Assembly (NCBI GenBank): GCA_019752635.1
Contig: JAIELX010000010.1
Span: forward strand, 1 to 64,000
Direction of reading: 5' to 3'
DNA: 64,000 bases
From: Candidatus Obscuribacterales bacterium
Lineage (GTDB): Bacteria; Cyanobacteriota; Vampirovibrionia; Obscuribacterales; Obscuribacteraceae
The position numbers were made by a program, and so were the translations under genes. Numbering within the stretch: position 1 is the stretch's first letter; the number at the start of each line of letters is the position of its first letter. Of the stretch, positions 61,848 through 64,000 are shown one piece after another. A model generated the notes under the pieces. It did no database searches, was not told the DNA's origin, and saw nothing but the letters and a program-made list of their open reading frames with translations.

Positions 61848-63044
61848 GTGGGACTGTTTCAATCTAAACGTAAAAGCGAGGAGGACGAGCCACTGTCCTT
61901 GTCAAGTCCTCAAGCAGTCATGAATTTATTGACCCGCTATTTCGGAGAATCAGCCGTTGACGTCAACGCCAATCTGACAGACGAGACGTTCAAACTGGCC
62001 ATTACAAAACCCTTTAAGACACAAGAAAAAGACGCAGACCGCTCAGTATCAGTACTACGCCTCATCGTTCGTAACGCCAATTGTGGACTAAGTGTCCGCG
62101 CCGCAAACCGCGATCTGGTCGAGGCCTACTTACTACCTAGTAGCCAACTCGTACTGGTACCTCAAAGCGAATATCCTTCTCGTTTGAAGTTCAAGCTTAC
62201 TCGTCAGAACGACAACACGTGGTGGCTCGACGGTCACCGGGTAACAGGCAAAGAACTGCGAATGCTGGCGCTAACAGCCACCAATGATGTGCTTAAATAC
62301 TCGCACTCCGGCGTCAACTCAGCCATAGCCGAAGGCGCCAGAATCACCGTTGGTGATTTGAGTCTTACTACAGGCTTTCGCGATCTCCTTTTCGAGAAAG
62401 CCCAACTGGTAAGCGACCTTGTGACCCAGCAGGAAGTGTTACACGCTCATTTGGCCGGTGAGCTACACGATTCGGTAATAGCTGATTTACTCTTTTTAAA
62501 ACGTGAACTCTCATCGGGGCGCATTATTCCCACCGAGAGAGTTTGCAACGCAATCGACAATGTAGTTCTAACATTGCGCGGCATCTGTGCGGATTTTTCT
62601 TCGCGCGAACTCAGGGACTGGGGACTTTCTCACTCACTCAAAGAGCTTGCACAGAGATTCTCAGAACGCAGCGGTCATGAGATTGTTACCTCTGTTGCCG
62701 ACTTAACGGTAGAACTTCCTTACGAAGCCGCGCTACAGGTCTATCGCATCGCCCAAGAACTTATGAACAATGCCATTAAGCACGCTCAGGCAAATTCGAT
62801 TCGGCTATCTTTGATCTGTACGGCCACGGATCTCTTGTTGGTTGTTGAAGACGACGGCATAGGCTTTGCGTCTCTATCCACACAGCACTCCAGGCAAGGA
62901 GGCATGGGCATACCACTGCTCAAAGAACGGAGCGACATGCTCACTACAATGGGGCTGCCTTCGTCCATTGCCATCGATTCTCAGTGCGGCGTGGGCACAA
63001 AAACCGTTTTAACAGTTGATGTCTCTCGAATAGCCAAACCCTAG
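61848..63044 (+). CDS. Soluble HisKA_3-type sensor histidine kinase
   Basis: 398 residues with a GTG start one base after the response-regulator stop. No membrane helix. N-terminal ~140 residues with a mixed alpha/beta domain of unknown class that may sense a cytosolic signal, a helical linker, the H-box GELHDSVIADLLFLKREL (His207), and an HATPase_c domain (ELMNNAIKHAQA; VVEDDGIGF; GGMGIPLLKER). Typical of NarX/UhpB/DesK-type kinases that phosphorylate LuxR-type regulators. Confidence 0.93.
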   Translation: MGLFQSKRKSEEDEPLSLSSPQAVMNLLTRYFGESAVDVNANLTDETFKLAITKPFKTQEKDADRSVSVLRLIVRNANCGLSVRAANRDLVEAYLLPSSQLVLVPQSEYPSRLKFKLTRQNDNTWWLDGHRVTGKELRMLALTATNDVLKYSHSGVNSAIAEGARITVGDLSLTTGFRDLLFEKAQLVSDLVTQQEVLHAHLAGELHDSVIADLLFLKRELSSGRIIPTERVCNAIDNVVLTLRGICADFSSRELRDWGLSHSLKELAQRFSERSGHEIVTSVADLTVELPYEAALQVYRIAQELMNNAIKHAQANSIRLSLICTATDLLLVVEDDGIGFASLSTQHSRQGGMGIPLLKERSDMLTTMGLPSSIAIDSQCGVGTKTVLTVDVSRIAKP

Positions 63045-63081
63045 ACAGCCAATTGGAGTATTTTCAAGAAAGAGTCTCGAT

Positions 63082-64000
63082 TTAAGCATCTTGGATTCGA
63101 AGCACGGTCCGCGTCGGGTAGAACTCGGCTCCCAAGCGGGAAACTGCAGCCACACCGATTAACCCAAGACCAACGATCCTGGCGCGCCCGCTCAGAGCTG
63201 TCAGACCGAAGCCGGTCAACATCGTGGCATCGGCTGCAAGACTGAAACCAAATTTACAAGATTCCCTTTCATTTCTTGCCAGGCTCCAATTCTCATAGTC
63301 ACTGTACCCCATAGCCGCTGTTGAAACAGCTCCGCCTATCTTCGTTGTTCGAGGCAACCGAGTCGCCAACAAGTAACTGGCATAGCTACCACTTGCGGCA
63401 ATTGTCGCATCCAGTAGCCCCAGTACCGGCGCTCCGCTGAGATATTGAACGCGGTCTGCAAGCCACCCGTTAGCCAGGTGGCTTGCCTCAAATTTGGAAT
63501 CACTTGCTGCCAGAAACTCAATTGCGCGCTCTATCGGAATTGAAACAGTATGTAAGTGATCGCCAGCCGAAACGACTGAAACAACGGTGCCGTCACCTTG
63601 CATGATTGGCCCGCCTGAGCTGCCAGAACGTGTAAGGGAAGAACTCCACACGCGATACGAGCTAGCGGGCATCAAACCATGGTGCCTATATTGTCCAACA
63701 GCAAGACTTGCCGATAGATTCCCAAGCTGGTGAGTGACACTGACCAATGGTTCGTTGCGGCAGAGAGCAAGACTTTCTCCTAACTTCAGCGGTTTGAAAC
63801 GCGCCCCTGCCACTGATAGAAGAGCAAGATCGTCGATAGGATGAACAGACGTCACCTGCGCTTGCAGGCGACGTCCATCAGCGGTGATACATTCGACTCT
63901 GGTAGCTCTGTCAACAACATGTCTGGCGGTTAGTAAGCTTCCTGTTTGATCAATAAAGAAACCAGTGCCGCTGCCAGTGTCTGTTTCAATCAAAACGATC
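63082..64000 (-). CDS. Trypsin-like (S1C/HtrA-like) serine protease, 5' end cut off
   Basis: The frame is open to the right window edge, so the N-terminus is missing. Catalytic His (TARHVV), Asp (PIDDLALL) and Ser (RSGSSGGPI) are all present in order, with the GSGTGFFID strand before them. After the protease domain come several Ala/Gly/Leu-rich hydrophobic segments, perhaps membrane helices, instead of a PDZ domain. Convergent with the histidine kinase. Location and substrate unknown. Confidence 0.85.
   Translation of the reverse strand, partial: IVLIETDTGSGTGFFIDQTGSLLTARHVVDRATRVECITADGRRLQAQVTSVHPIDDLALLSVAGARFKPLKLGESLALCRNEPLVSVTHQLGNLSASLAVGQYRHHGLMPASSYRVWSSSLTRSGSSGGPIMQGDGTVVSVVSAGDHLHTVSIPIERAIEFLAASDSKFEASHLANGWLADRVQYLSGAPVLGLLDATIAASGSYASYLLATRLPRTTKIGGAVSTAAMGYSDYENWSLARNERESCKFGFSLAADATMLTGFGLTALSGRARIVGLGLIGVAAVSRLGAEFYPTRTVLRIQDA

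Overview
The window most resembles chromosomal DNA from a non-photosynthetic relative of Cyanobacteria (Vampirovibrionia/'Melainabacteria', order Obscuribacterales). This is inferred from gene style, not from a marker gene: Ser/Thr kinases with an N-terminal CxxC...CPxD ribbon, a cyanobacterial-like long isocitrate dehydrogenase, a MlaEFD lipid-transport set, and many small membrane proteins and lipoproteins of unknown function. No rRNA, tRNA, CRISPR array, insertion sequence or phage module was found.

Region 1 (1-12.1 kb, moderate GC). A compact leftward run encodes MlaE, MlaF, MlaD, GatB, an M23 peptidase and two paralogous Ser/Thr kinases; the last kinase has DYM in place of DFG. A rightward group follows: an M50-type protease, a membrane/coiled-coil protein and an LRV/HEAT-like repeat protein.

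Region 2 (about 12.5-45.8 kb). This block is visibly more GC-rich, and GC-rich hairpins separate many of its genes. It carries central metabolism (oligoendopeptidase F, class II fumarase with an extra tail, isocitrate dehydrogenase), transporters (ZIP, MFS, CPA2 antiporter), a psd-pssA pair for phosphatidylethanolamine, an HTTM-DCC protein with partner and a fatty-acid-hydroxylase-like desaturase, a DUF1573/di-haem protein, a glucoamylase-like protein, a HAD phosphatase, and three paralogous lipoproteins with MORN-like repeats. One of these appears to start at a non-AUG codon.

Region 3 (about 45.8-64 kb, lower GC). This is the most unusual part. It holds a run of small membrane proteins, three of which share the same 5' module (ribosome site plus first codons) on different bodies. 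It also holds an LRR protein, a third Ser/Thr kinase, acidic signal-peptide-less proteins of unknown function, a protein with nine 42-bp repeats, a composite pseudogene built from scraps of the neighbouring kinases, a response regulator with a degenerate receiver, and an intact response regulator/histidine kinase pair. The 9-mer TCGAGTACA occurs six times in the intergenic spaces of this region, next to both regulators and next to the acidic proteins. I read it as the operator of a local regulon; this is the main candidate for an undescribed system.
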